Source: an uncultured Pseudohongiella sp.
GTDB taxonomy: Bacteria > Pseudomonadota > Gammaproteobacteria > Pseudomonadales > Pseudohongiellaceae
Assembly: GCA_902531515.1 (NCBI GenBank)
Contig: CACAEJ010000019.1
Span: 1-32,858, forward strand
DNA length: 32,858 bases
Reading direction: 5' to 3'
The notes under the pieces were generated by a model. That model was not told where the DNA came from. It was given only the letters and a program-made list of their open reading frames with translations, and made no database searches. This document shows, piece after piece, positions 25,882 to 32,858 of this stretch (positions within the stretch are counted from its first letter, which is position 1; every line of letters starts with the position of its first letter). The translations under genes were made by a program, and so were the position numbers.

Positions 25882-26592
25882 TTAACGGTAAGTGATCAGG
25901 TCGGTCATTCCCTTTTGCTCTAGGTGGGGAAGACTATTAAACTGCGTCACTGACATCTTACCATTACCGTAGCGAATACGAGTAATAGAACTGTTGTGTA
26001 CCATCCAATTAGTTTGTATTACTTGCTTATCGGGGAATTTAAGGACTCTCTGTAATGCCGTCGCGATGACCCCTCCAGATGTTGATACAAGCGTTCGACT
26101 TCCATGGATATGTTTCGACATTATTTCATCCACACCACGATAGACCCGTCGCTTAAAGGTCTCCCAACTCTCGAAATCAGAATCGGCTTTGTTGGGCACT
26201 AATTGGTCACTCAGCCATTTAGAGGTGGCTTTCTCGAAGACACTTTGAAATAACCGTTCATCCGTAATGGGCATCTCAATGTTGGTTTTTAAACCCGGCT
26301 CATCTGAAAAATCCCTCAGATATATTCGGATTAACGGATCTCCATTATACTCATTAAACGAACCGTCCACATAGAGAAGGGGCGGGTTACTTCTTACCAG
26401 GGTCATTAATTCCTTAGCCGTCTCCTTTTGACGTCGCAACGAGCCAACATAGATTTGATCAAAGGTTTCTCCTAGATCACTCCAATAACGCGCTAGATGT
26501 TGGACTTGCTCCAGACCCAATTCGCTTAACTTGTCGTAGGATGCTTTGCCAAAAGAGGCTTGACCATGACGAACGAAAATAATCTCACTCAC
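25882..26592 (-). CDS. Histidine phosphatase superfamily protein
   Basis: The 236-residue protein carries the phosphoglycerate-mutase-type catalytic motif R8-H9-G10 (FVRHGQASFG) near the N-terminus and a second conserved part with TSGGVIAT-type sequence replacing the classical second His-containing motif (SRTLVSTSGGVIATAL). It is probably a phosphatase rather than a mutase. Start is GTG at 26592; no ATG fits. It lies between the dehydrogenase pair and the kinase (17- and 13-bp gaps), so it may hydrolyse a phosphorylated acyl intermediate or correct misphosphorylated products, which is an inference from position. Confidence 0.88.
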   Translation of the reverse strand: MSEIIFVRHGQASFGKASYDKLSELGLEQVQHLARYWSDLGETFDQIYVGSLRRQKETAKELMTLVRSNPPLLYVDGSFNEYNGDPLIRIYLRDFSDEPGLKTNIEMPITDERLFQSVFEKATSKWLSDQLVPNKADSDFESWETFKRRVYRGVDEIMSKHIHGSRTLVSTSGGVIATALQRVLKFPDKQVIQTNWMVHNSSITRIRYGNGKMSVTQFNSLPHLEQKGMTDLITYR

Positions 26593-26609
26593 ATGTTAAA
26601 CCGTTTTAG

Positions 26610-27743
26610 TTATAGTGATGCAAAACGTTCAATATGATAATCAGTATTACCGAACATGATTTCTAAGGCTGTTGCTCTTTTAAAATAATGTCCAACATCC
26701 AATTCGTTAGTCACTCCGATTCCACCATGGATTTGAACAGCTTCTTGACTTACCTTACGAATAGCTTTACCAACTCTGCTTTTTGCTGCTGAGACAGCCT
26801 TTGTCTTTTCCGTTTGGCCTGCAGACCCGTCTAGCTTCATGGCAGCCATAACCACAATGGATCTAGCAAGTTGGCATTCAATAAACATATCCGCCATACG
26901 ATGTTGTAGTGCCTGGAATGTACCTATTACGGTACCAAACTGCTTCCTTGTTTTGCTGTATTCGACAGTTTTCTGAAGAAGAGTCTCAAGGACTCCAACC
27001 GCTTCTGCGGATACCGCAATGATTGCCTTATCAATAACTTTTTCTATCGCCATTAACGCTTTTCCTTGCTCGCCTAGTCGTGCCGAAGCAGCAACAGTCA
27101 CATCGGTAAAATCAATTTCCGACGATTTTTGCCCATCAATGTTTGTAAAGGATCGAACCGTTACACCCGGAGTATCTGGATTAACCAAAAAGACAGAAAT
27201 ACCATCAGCGTCTACCTCCCCCCCACTCTCTCTAGCCACTACCAATAACTCGTTGGCATTCGAACCATTCAGTACAGCAATTTTTCGCCCATTAATTACA
27301 ATACTATTTCCATTTGACTTTGCCGTCGTGGCAACTTTAGATGAATTGAACCGGCTACCTGTTTCAGACGCCGCAAGAGCAAGTTGTAAATCTCCTCCAA
27401 CAAGCTTTCCAAGCATTTGCTCCTTCACTTCTCCGGTTGCAAGTTCCGATATCAAACATCCACATAACACAACAGAGGGAAGATAGGGCTCAACCAAGTT
27501 CGCCTTTCCAAACTCTTCCATCATTACCATCAGATCAACAGCAGACCCACCAAGACCGCCATCTTCCTCAGAGAAAGGAACTGTAAGCCAGCCTAATTCG
27601 GCAAACAATTTCCAATTTTCTTCACTATATCCGCTATCACTCTCAATAATTTTGCTACGAGTGTCAAAGTCGTAATTCTTACTGACGAATTTCTTAACTG
27701 AATCCTGCAACATTTGTTGAACTTCTGAGTATGAAAAATCCAC
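26610..27743 (-). CDS. Acyl-CoA dehydrogenase-like subunit without a visible catalytic glutamate
   Basis: The 377-residue protein has the acyl-CoA dehydrogenase fold (VPFSEEDGGLGGSAVD, AASETGSRFN, RKQFGTVIGTFQALQHRMAD, QIHGGIGVTNELDVGHYFKR). The C-terminal site that usually reads YEGTS reads MFGNTDYHIERF, and the alternative catalytic position on helix G (isovaleryl-CoA dehydrogenase type) reads IDKAIIAVS, so by my hand alignment neither Glu is present. Such chains are known as the beta partner of heterotetrameric enzymes (for example mycobacterial FadE26-FadE27). GTG start is supported by AAGAGGA 7 bases upstream. The neighbouring dehydrogenase gene is 42 bp upstream. Confidence 0.9.
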   Translation of the reverse strand: MDFSYSEVQQMLQDSVKKFVSKNYDFDTRSKIIESDSGYSEENWKLFAELGWLTVPFSEEDGGLGGSAVDLMVMMEEFGKANLVEPYLPSVVLCGCLISELATGEVKEQMLGKLVGGDLQLALAASETGSRFNSSKVATTAKSNGNSIVINGRKIAVLNGSNANELLVVARESGGEVDADGISVFLVNPDTPGVTVRSFTNIDGQKSSEIDFTDVTVAASARLGEQGKALMAIEKVIDKAIIAVSAEAVGVLETLLQKTVEYSKTRKQFGTVIGTFQALQHRMADMFIECQLARSIVVMAAMKLDGSAGQTEKTKAVSAAKSRVGKAIRKVSQEAVQIHGGIGVTNELDVGHYFKRATALEIMFGNTDYHIERFASL

Positions 27744-27785
27744 TTGTTTTCCTCTTAATTTCCTTCTTTAAATGATCTGTTTAGA

Positions 27786-28985
27786 CTACAGACCCAACAC
27801 AGCCTTACAAATTATGTTTCGTTGTATTTCATTAGAACCACCGTAAATTGTAGCTTTTCGATTATTGAAGTAGGTCAAAGCTGCTGAAGCAGAGGTGCCT
27901 GGGCTAATATAGTCGCCCTGGAACCCGTCCTCAAATTGATCAGGTACAAAAGGTAAGCAGTGGTAGGCCGCTAGTTCAACAAAAGCCTCATCTATTCGTT
28001 GAGCAAGCTCAGTCCCAACAATTTTTAAAATTGACGATTCTGGACCCGGAGCCTTCCCAGCCGAGACTGAAGCTAAAGTGCGCAACTCAGCATACTCTAT
28101 TGCCTCTAAATCAATTTCAAGTGCAGCAATCTTGTTTTTGAAAGCATCATTTTCCATCATACTTGAACCAAACCCGTCATCCGTTTCCCTGGCAATGCGC
28201 TTCAGAGAACTAAGACGTTTTTTTCCTCTGGGGACCCCGGAAATTCCAGTACGTTCATGAGTCAATAATACTTTCGCATAAGTCCAACCTTTATTTTCCT
28301 CACCGATCAAATTTTCGGCCGGTACTCGAACATCATCAAAAAATATTTCATTAACTTCAGGGTGGCCATCTATAAGGACAATTGGTTTCAGGGAAATTCC
28401 CGGGGAGTGCATATCAATTAGCAGAAAACTGATACCTTCCTGTTTTTTGGCTGTGGTCTCGGTTCGAACTAAGCAAAAAATCCAGTCAGCATATTGACCA
28501 TACGTGTTCCAAGTCTTAGCTCCATTTACAATATAGTGATCGCCATCTCTAACGGCTGAAGTTTTTAGGGAAGCTAAATCAGAACCGGAATTGGGCTCAG
28601 AGTAACCCTGACACCACCATACATTACTCTCGAGGATATCGGGCAAGAAACGAGCTTTTTGTTCATCGTTACCATAAGCCATGATAATTGGAGCAACCAT
28701 CTTCATACCAAAAGGAATCGGCTCTGGAGCTCCTATTAAACCCATTTCTGTTGCAAAAATATATTTTTGCACCTGACTCCACCCTGTACCCCCATACTCC
28801 TTTGGCCAAGACGGAGCGGCCCAACCTTTTTTGAAAAGAATCTTTTGCCAATTGACTAATTCATCTTTGTTAAGCCTTACATTTGCATCCACCTTTTCTC
28901 GATACTCCGCGGGAAACTCGTCGTTCAGAAAAGTCTTAACTTCGCTTTGAAAATCCAATTCTTCCGCCGTAAATTCTGCTTTCAC
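27786..28985 (-). CDS. Acyl-CoA dehydrogenase, putative catalytic subunit of a heteromer
   Basis: The 399-residue protein shows PKEYGGTGWSQVQ, QGYSEPNSGSDLASLKT, NGAKTWNTYGQYADW and the C-terminal ATIYGGSNEIQRNIICK. The usual YEGTS Glu is a Gly, but LLTHERTGISG places E244 at the helix-G position used by isovaleryl-CoA dehydrogenase and FadE26. It is the first gene of the operon that continues to 23964. GTG at 28985 is the start (GGAG 7 bases upstream); an ATG four bases earlier is out of frame. By homology to mycobacterial FadE26-type pairs, a branched or steroid-like acyl-CoA is possible, but the substrate is undetermined. Confidence 0.92.
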   Translation of the reverse strand: MKAEFTAEELDFQSEVKTFLNDEFPAEYREKVDANVRLNKDELVNWQKILFKKGWAAPSWPKEYGGTGWSQVQKYIFATEMGLIGAPEPIPFGMKMVAPIIMAYGNDEQKARFLPDILESNVWWCQGYSEPNSGSDLASLKTSAVRDGDHYIVNGAKTWNTYGQYADWIFCLVRTETTAKKQEGISFLLIDMHSPGISLKPIVLIDGHPEVNEIFFDDVRVPAENLIGEENKGWTYAKVLLTHERTGISGVPRGKKRLSSLKRIARETDDGFGSSMMENDAFKNKIAALEIDLEAIEYAELRTLASVSAGKAPGPESSILKIVGTELAQRIDEAFVELAAYHCLPFVPDQFEDGFQGDYISPGTSASAALTYFNNRKATIYGGSNEIQRNIICKAVLGL

Positions 28986-29057
28986 ACATTATCTCCTATC
29001 AACTTCAATCCATCTGGTTTAATGATAATTAACAATCCTTCGGGTTGGGTTACCAGC

Positions 29058-29085
29058 ACAGTTTAGTATATATAAACTGTTTTTT
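29058..29085. promoter_or_regulatory. 8-7-8 inverted repeat upstream of the acyl-CoA dehydrogenase operon
   Basis: ACAGTTTA at 29058-29065 and TAAACTGT at 29073-29080 are perfect inverted arms around GTATATA. On the minus strand the centre reads TATACT, a good -10 hexamer about 80 bp before the operon start, so the repeat looks like an operator over the promoter. On the plus strand it is followed by five more T, so it could also be an intrinsic terminator of a small RNA. The rest of the 312-bp gap 28986-29297 shows no supported gene. Confidence 0.5.
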
Positions 29086-29297
29086 GAGAATTTTAACATC
29101 TATGAAGTAGCCGAATAAACCGAAATCGAACGTTTGCTCGACTTTTTTACTTTCTTTGCTCATAAAAATGCCCAGATCAGTTAAATAGTTAGCCAAATTC
29201 AATCCTTTAAGCGTATTACCAAATAGAAGTTCCACTACAAATCAGATACTCTCCGATAGTACATATTTTAACTCTCGTTACAGGACGCCCTAAGAAC

Positions 29298-29837
29298 ATG
29301 AACCTCTATAAATTCGTGAAACTTGTTTTCTTTTTTTCTGTAGTCATATCCACTATTTCCTGCAACTCAACTAGTGAAGAAGTAAGCAACGAAGTCTCTG
29401 ATGCCGGGGAATCTGGAATCGAAGCGACCACAAGGCGCGCTCAGGAATTAGAGTCCGAACGCCAAGCAAGGGCCGCTGCCGCTGCAGAGCGGATGCGCCG
29501 CTCTGCCCTAGCGACTCGTGTCTTCTATTTTGATTTCGATACCGCAGAATTCAGACCAGCGGATCGAGGCGTGCTCGATTATCACGCCCAGGATTTAGCA
29601 TCTAATTCAAATAAGCGTATTCGAATAGAAGGACATGCAGACGAAAGAGGAACTCGCGAGTACAATCTTGCATTAGGTGAAAGACGCGCGAACAATGTCA
29701 TCGACTATCTAATAGTCAACGGCGCATCACGGAATCAAATTGAAGCGGTAAGTTATGGTGAGGAAAGACCAGCAGACCGAAGCGAATCAGAGGCTTCATA
29801 CCAGCGTAACAGGCGGGTTGAGATTGTATTAGATTAA
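29298..29837 (+). CDS. pal: Pal, peptidoglycan-associated outer-membrane lipoprotein
   Basis: The 179-residue protein has a lipoprotein signal peptide with candidate lipobox TISC (Cys22) and a charged Ala/Arg/Glu linker (about 45-75). An OmpA-like domain follows (about 80-179; FYFDFDTAEFRPAD, IRIEGHADERGTREYNLALGERRA, NRRVEIVLD), in which the conserved Asp and Arg bind the diaminopimelate of peptidoglycan. It anchors the outer membrane to the wall in the Tol-Pal system. Normally pal follows tolB; here tolB and ybgF are absent, so this is a solitary Pal-like gene, perhaps a second copy. The start ATG has only a weak Shine-Dalgarno. Confidence 0.88.
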   Translation: MNLYKFVKLVFFFSVVISTISCNSTSEEVSNEVSDAGESGIEATTRRAQELESERQARAAAAAERMRRSALATRVFYFDFDTAEFRPADRGVLDYHAQDLASNSNKRIRIEGHADERGTREYNLALGERRANNVIDYLIVNGASRNQIEAVSYGEERPADRSESEASYQRNRRVEIVLD

Positions 29838-29940
29838 CTGAGTTTGTCGTCCTGTATTTCTCAATCACGCGCTTTAAACTGAATTTGTCTGTTCTCCTGC
29901 TACAAATAGCGATTCGGTTCTCGGTGTTTGGCGGCTCTGT

Positions 29941-31317
29941 CTACGAAAGTACGTTTCTCGGTTTGGAGGGCTCGAACCCAACAATCCAAATTAATATCGT
30001 GAACGAAAGAAACCCTAACAGCACAGAATAAACGATGCCATCTACTTGCTGCTCAGATAGCCCAAACAAACCAATCACCGCGTAGATAAGCATGGTGACT
30101 ATATGCGCGAACAAATAATAATTTATGAAAGGTTCTGTATTATGATTTGTGGGCCAAGCTCTACAAGAGAAAAACCAACCTCCAGCAACAATTAGTCCAA
30201 AAATATCGGTTGGCCAGAAAACTAGAAGATTGACGTTATGATGAGTGTCGGTATGACCAGAGATAAACCAACTACCAAGCATCAAAAGGCCGTAGATACC
30301 GCTAAATATCGAGGTTACCCCACCCAAAATCGCAAGTAACCTATAGTTCAGCTTGGGGAATCGCAGTCCGACGTGAGACCTCGTTGCATAATAGATTTGC
30401 GGTATTTTACGAATCATCAAAAACAAGAATGCAACTGGTAGAGTCAAGATATAGAAAGTAAACCTGTATGGGTCCGTAACAACTGTTGGCGGAGCAAACT
30501 CAGCGATCAACTGCGAGTCGGACAAGAGCATTTTTCGTTCGCCATTTTCTGCAACATCGGATTCAATTTGAAGTAAGCGCTCACGAAATTTAAGCGGCAA
30601 AAACATTTCTTCCCACTCAGAGATCTGACGATCGATATCACTATTCATTAGGATATCCAATGAGATTCCAACCAAACCAATCGACTCATAATGAGCTCGC
30701 ACATGATCTCTAAAACTAAGCTCAGTCATCTCATAAAATTGAGAACTCAAACCACTATCAAGGGATTCGTCTAAATAGTCTCTAATCCTTGTCGTGCAAT
30801 TGTTAAAAAAATATTGATAGTCATACGTAGTATTTGATGGCTCTAGGTTCCAAAGTAATCGCTGATAAAGTCGCCTCTTCTGCGGATTTGTAAGATTTAT
30901 TTTATCTTGCCATACAGTTCTTCGTTGTGCCGAGTACAATGAAAATTCTTGACTCGGTGTGCTTGTGGTCAAGCGGTAGTCCGTTATCCCCTTAAAAAAA
31001 TTCCATGAAAAATCTAAAACACCGCCGGACGCGTCAAAAGTGCCCCAATTAAAAACCACATCGGTGTTTGAATCTTCATCATATATACGGAGCGCTGTAT
31101 GACCAAAGTTATCCCAAACCTGATCACCGACATCGACCGTGATTAAATAAAAATGTAGCGAGCTCAAATTTGGCGGAATCTGGTAATCATTGAGCGAAGT
31201 CTGAAAGCCCTGGGCACTGCTCTTATGCGAATCCAATAGAACGTAGAAAAAAATCAAGCTAAATGCAAGATTCAAATTTAAAAAGTGAGATGTCCTTATT
31301 GGTATCTGAACAAACAT
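29941..31317 (-). CDS. DUF4105/Lnb-type membrane protein
   Basis: The 458-residue protein starts with a membrane anchor (about 12-30) and a periplasmic DUF4105 domain (about 50-270). It shows FGHTALRIYD with H73, FNWGTFDA, and YQYFFNNCTTRIRD with C174, the Cys/His pair expected of this NlpC/P60-like fold. Five C-terminal membrane helices follow (about residues 285-455). The domain is the N-terminal part of Lnb, a lipoprotein N-acylation enzyme described in Bacteroides. A related acyl-transfer or lipoprotein-modifying role is possible but unproven here, since Gammaproteobacteria normally use Lnt. It converges on pal with a 103-bp gap without a clear terminator. The start is ATG 31317. Confidence 0.82.
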   Translation of the reverse strand: MFVQIPIRTSHFLNLNLAFSLIFFYVLLDSHKSSAQGFQTSLNDYQIPPNLSSLHFYLITVDVGDQVWDNFGHTALRIYDEDSNTDVVFNWGTFDASGGVLDFSWNFFKGITDYRLTTSTPSQEFSLYSAQRRTVWQDKINLTNPQKRRLYQRLLWNLEPSNTTYDYQYFFNNCTTRIRDYLDESLDSGLSSQFYEMTELSFRDHVRAHYESIGLVGISLDILMNSDIDRQISEWEEMFLPLKFRERLLQIESDVAENGERKMLLSDSQLIAEFAPPTVVTDPYRFTFYILTLPVAFLFLMIRKIPQIYYATRSHVGLRFPKLNYRLLAILGGVTSIFSGIYGLLMLGSWFISGHTDTHHNVNLLVFWPTDIFGLIVAGGWFFSCRAWPTNHNTEPFINYYLFAHIVTMLIYAVIGLFGLSEQQVDGIVYSVLLGFLSFTILIWIVGFEPSKPRNVLS

Positions 31318-31499
31318 GCTATTCGGTTTTTGTCAGAAAAAGGTTTAAAAGTGATAAGAGCTCTTAATTAATTTTGATCTTAACAAAGATTTTACCTCGA
31401 TTCACAATTAATCAGCTAACTAGTGCCTAAGTGTCAAAATAAGACATTTATTTTCAAATTAGCCCTCACCAAACCAACAAAAGAGTTTTGGCTTAGACA

Positions 31500-31530
31500 A
31501 AAAAAAGACCAGTGTAACTAGTCTTTTTTT
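31500..31530 (-). terminator. Intrinsic terminator downstream of the secreted 327-residue protein
   Basis: On the minus strand, seven A, GAC and AGT pair with ACT, GTC and seven T around a short loop (one internal mismatch), followed by a run of eight T. It starts 11 bp after the stop codon of the gene at 31541. The palindrome would also work in the opposite direction because both flanks are A/T runs. The remainder of the gap 31318-31499 should hold the promoter of the DUF4105 gene and shows no other structure. Confidence 0.85.
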
Positions 31531-31540
31531 GAAGTTTAAT

Positions 31541-32524
31541 TTAAGGAGAGGCCTCTGATTCTCGAAGCTCGTTCATCCGTTCACCTCTCAAAATATTGAT
31601 CATGCCGTAGTTACCCTCATGACAGGCATATTCATACAATTGTCCATCTACTTTTGACATAGGCACCATGACCACGATCTTATCTTTAAAGGTTGAAGGA
31701 TCATCTACCGTGAATTCATACTCTACCGTAAAGGGTCCAACCCTCGTGAATCTCTCAATCAGCAGTTTATCCTTCGAAGTGCCATATACGCCGAAACTCT
31801 GCGTTAATCCATTAAAATTTCTCGTTTCCACTACCAATGTATCATCTTCCCAATAACCTCTTGAATCACCAGTCCAGAGGCGGATATCTTCTGTCAAATT
31901 TGATTCTACCTCCAAAGGAACGATCCGTGCATCATGAATCATTTCAGTCATAATCACGGCAGCGCTTTCATTCTGAATTATCTGGATATTATTGTTGTAT
32001 AAGTTCGGAGTGAAGGGTGGCCCTGAGTTAAATCCAACGATACAACGTTCCGATAACCCTCTGTCTTCAGGTCCATCTTTCGCAATTCCACCCACCACCA
32101 TTCTAACCGGTCTCTCACCCGGTTCATCTGGACCTAAACCACCAACCTGCACAGGAACCCCTTCTACTGTCTCAGGCAGACGACCATTCTCAGGGTAAAT
32201 AATTAAAGATGTCCGGTTATCTCCATTTTCTCCCATTTCAATCCAAAACGTGTTGTAACCTCCCACTCCAATATTATTGATAGCCTCAAAACCAGCTTCT
32301 TGTTGACTGGTGAGAGCTGTTATTTCCTCTTTTGTTAGAGTTTTCTTGTCTCCAAAAAAAGCGGGGCGCTCTAATGGGATGATAGAACTGAAATTCCAAA
32401 CACCACTCAAATCTGGCGAACCCCACTCTGTTCGAGGTACCACAAAATTATTCTGTCCGTACGATAGACTAGTGGATAAACCAACGAGAGTTGCCGTTAA
32501 GATGCTAATCAGACTATTTTTCAT
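31541..32524 (-). CDS. Exported protein of an unnamed family (PDLSGVWN motif)
   Basis: The 327-residue protein has a signal peptide (residues 1-23, ending SLSYGQ). The mature N-terminus has GSPDLSGVWNFSS and the C-terminus EYACHEGNYGMINILRGER. I have seen proteins of this layout in marine Gammaproteobacteria and Acidobacteria without an assigned function. The interior is beta-rich (RCIVGFNSGPPFTPNLYNNN, GYWEDDTLVVETRNFNG). It has only two Cys, one in each half, that could form a disulfide. The ribosome-binding region contains eight G at 32527-32534, just 2 bases before the ATG. It is a single-gene unit ended by a strong terminator. Confidence 0.75.
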   Translation of the reverse strand: MKNSLISILTATLVGLSTSLSYGQNNFVVPRTEWGSPDLSGVWNFSSIIPLERPAFFGDKKTLTKEEITALTSQQEAGFEAINNIGVGGYNTFWIEMGENGDNRTSLIIYPENGRLPETVEGVPVQVGGLGPDEPGERPVRMVVGGIAKDGPEDRGLSERCIVGFNSGPPFTPNLYNNNIQIIQNESAAVIMTEMIHDARIVPLEVESNLTEDIRLWTGDSRGYWEDDTLVVETRNFNGLTQSFGVYGTSKDKLLIERFTRVGPFTVEYEFTVDDPSTFKDKIVVMVPMSKVDGQLYEYACHEGNYGMINILRGERMNELRESEASP

Positions 32525-32526
32525 TA

Positions 32527-32534
32527 CCCCCCCC
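32527..32534 (-). promoter_or_regulatory. Eight-G run in the ribosome-binding region of the secreted protein gene
   Basis: On the minus strand, CCC is followed by eight G, TA and then ATG. This is the second gene in the window with a long G run in the Shine-Dalgarno position (the other has nine G at 20252-20260). Confidence 0.5.
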
Positions 32535-32728
32535 GGGTGTGTTTAATTTTCATGCAATTTAAGGATTATACGTTATTAAAAAGAATATAGCCTCTCCTCA
32601 TTGGTGAAAGTTGCCTCCGGCAATCTTGAGTTATCTGTTTTTGAAGACTTCATTTGGCTTGGCGTTTAACAGCTGCCCTTATGGCTACTTCAAAGGCGCA
32701 ATTACACCATTTCTTCATCATAGTTATG

Positions 32729-32857
32729 TCATCTAAAACTTCCTTGATAGTAGTTTAAATATAATCTCTTCCCCTGCCGCTCATAACTGAAAGGTTCAAG
32801 ATCTCGGCTGACATAATAGTCTCGCGAAGTGGCATCAACTTTGAAATAAAGCGTGTT
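32729..32857 (-). other. Possible partial gene entering from the right edge
   Basis: Two minus-strand frames are open to the window edge: one ends at TGA 32729-32731 (42 residues, ending YYQGSFR) and the other at TAA 32755-32757 (33 residues, ending SGRGRDYI). Either could be the C-terminus of a gene; neither is diagnostic. Between 32535 and 32728 I see only the presumed upstream region of the exported-protein gene and no supported feature. Confidence 0.25.
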
Positions 32858-32858
32858 T

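Noticed and set aside
27019..27486. 155-residue plus-strand ORF
   Set aside because: Antisense shadow of the acyl-CoA dehydrogenase gene; no domain or ribosome-binding site.
29050..29235. 61-residue minus-strand ORF in the 312-bp gap
   Set aside because: GTG start without Shine-Dalgarno, no recognisable motif, and its end overlaps the inverted repeat at 29058-29080.

Overview
The window looks like chromosomal DNA of a Gram-negative, probably marine, gammaproteobacterium. The evidence is a TonB-dependent receptor, Pal, a MacAB/LolD-type ABC system, the NfeD-stomatin pair, ArfB, many fatty-acid/acyl-CoA catabolism genes, moderate to low GC, dense packing and short leaders. I cannot name the genus. 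I see no rRNA, tRNA, CRISPR, IS element, phage or plasmid genes.

Layout. 1-3448: end of an unidentified gene, then a three-gene MacA-MacB-like export operon (adaptor, ATPase, permease; the last two overlap as TGATG). 3648-4968: NfeD-like protein and SPFH/stomatin (QmcA-like) pair. 5045-5428: small membrane protein. 5490-7469: the most notable locus. A thioredoxin-fold fusion protein is followed 15 bp later by a gene interrupted by an in-frame TGA that reads as selenocysteine in a UGSC-TSC motif, with a bacterial SECIS-like hairpin directly downstream. It belongs to the UGSC selenoprotein family, whose function is unknown to me. 7541-8725: thiolase. 8770-9737 (minus): ArfB and a secreted hypothetical. 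9820-13161 (minus): a 1113-residue TonB-dependent receptor with a strong terminator. 13382-15243: luciferase-like monooxygenase and an exported VOC protein. 15307-16835 (minus): exported SGNH hydrolase and YugP-type membrane zinc protease. 16888-20036 (minus): zinc alcohol dehydrogenase and a FadB/FadJ-type bifunctional beta-oxidation enzyme, divergent from an acyl-CoA dehydrogenase at 20267-21415 whose ribosome-binding region is a run of nine G. 21444-23875 (minus): exported esterase-like hydrolase and a two-gene split version of the fused membrane/spermidine-synthase-like protein. 23964-28985 (minus): five-gene operon of two acyl-CoA dehydrogenases, histidine phosphatase, APH-like kinase and SDR. 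29298-29837: Pal. 29941-31317 (minus): DUF4105/Lnb-type membrane protein. 31541-32524 (minus): exported protein of unknown function, also preceded by a poly-G run.

How the genes fit together. The thiolase, bifunctional enzyme, three acyl-CoA dehydrogenases, alcohol dehydrogenase, SDR and kinase/phosphatase suggest a region devoted to breakdown of fatty or substituted acyl chains. The five-gene operon resembles a disassembled ACAD10/ACAD11 (acyl-CoA dehydrogenase plus phosphotransferase) system, and its two dehydrogenases look like a heteromeric alpha-beta pair in which one partner has lost the catalytic glutamate. The selenoprotein/thioredoxin-fold pair is probably a redox module; its substrate is unknown. 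Several start codons here are TTG or GTG, and I chose starts by Shine-Dalgarno match and signal peptides.
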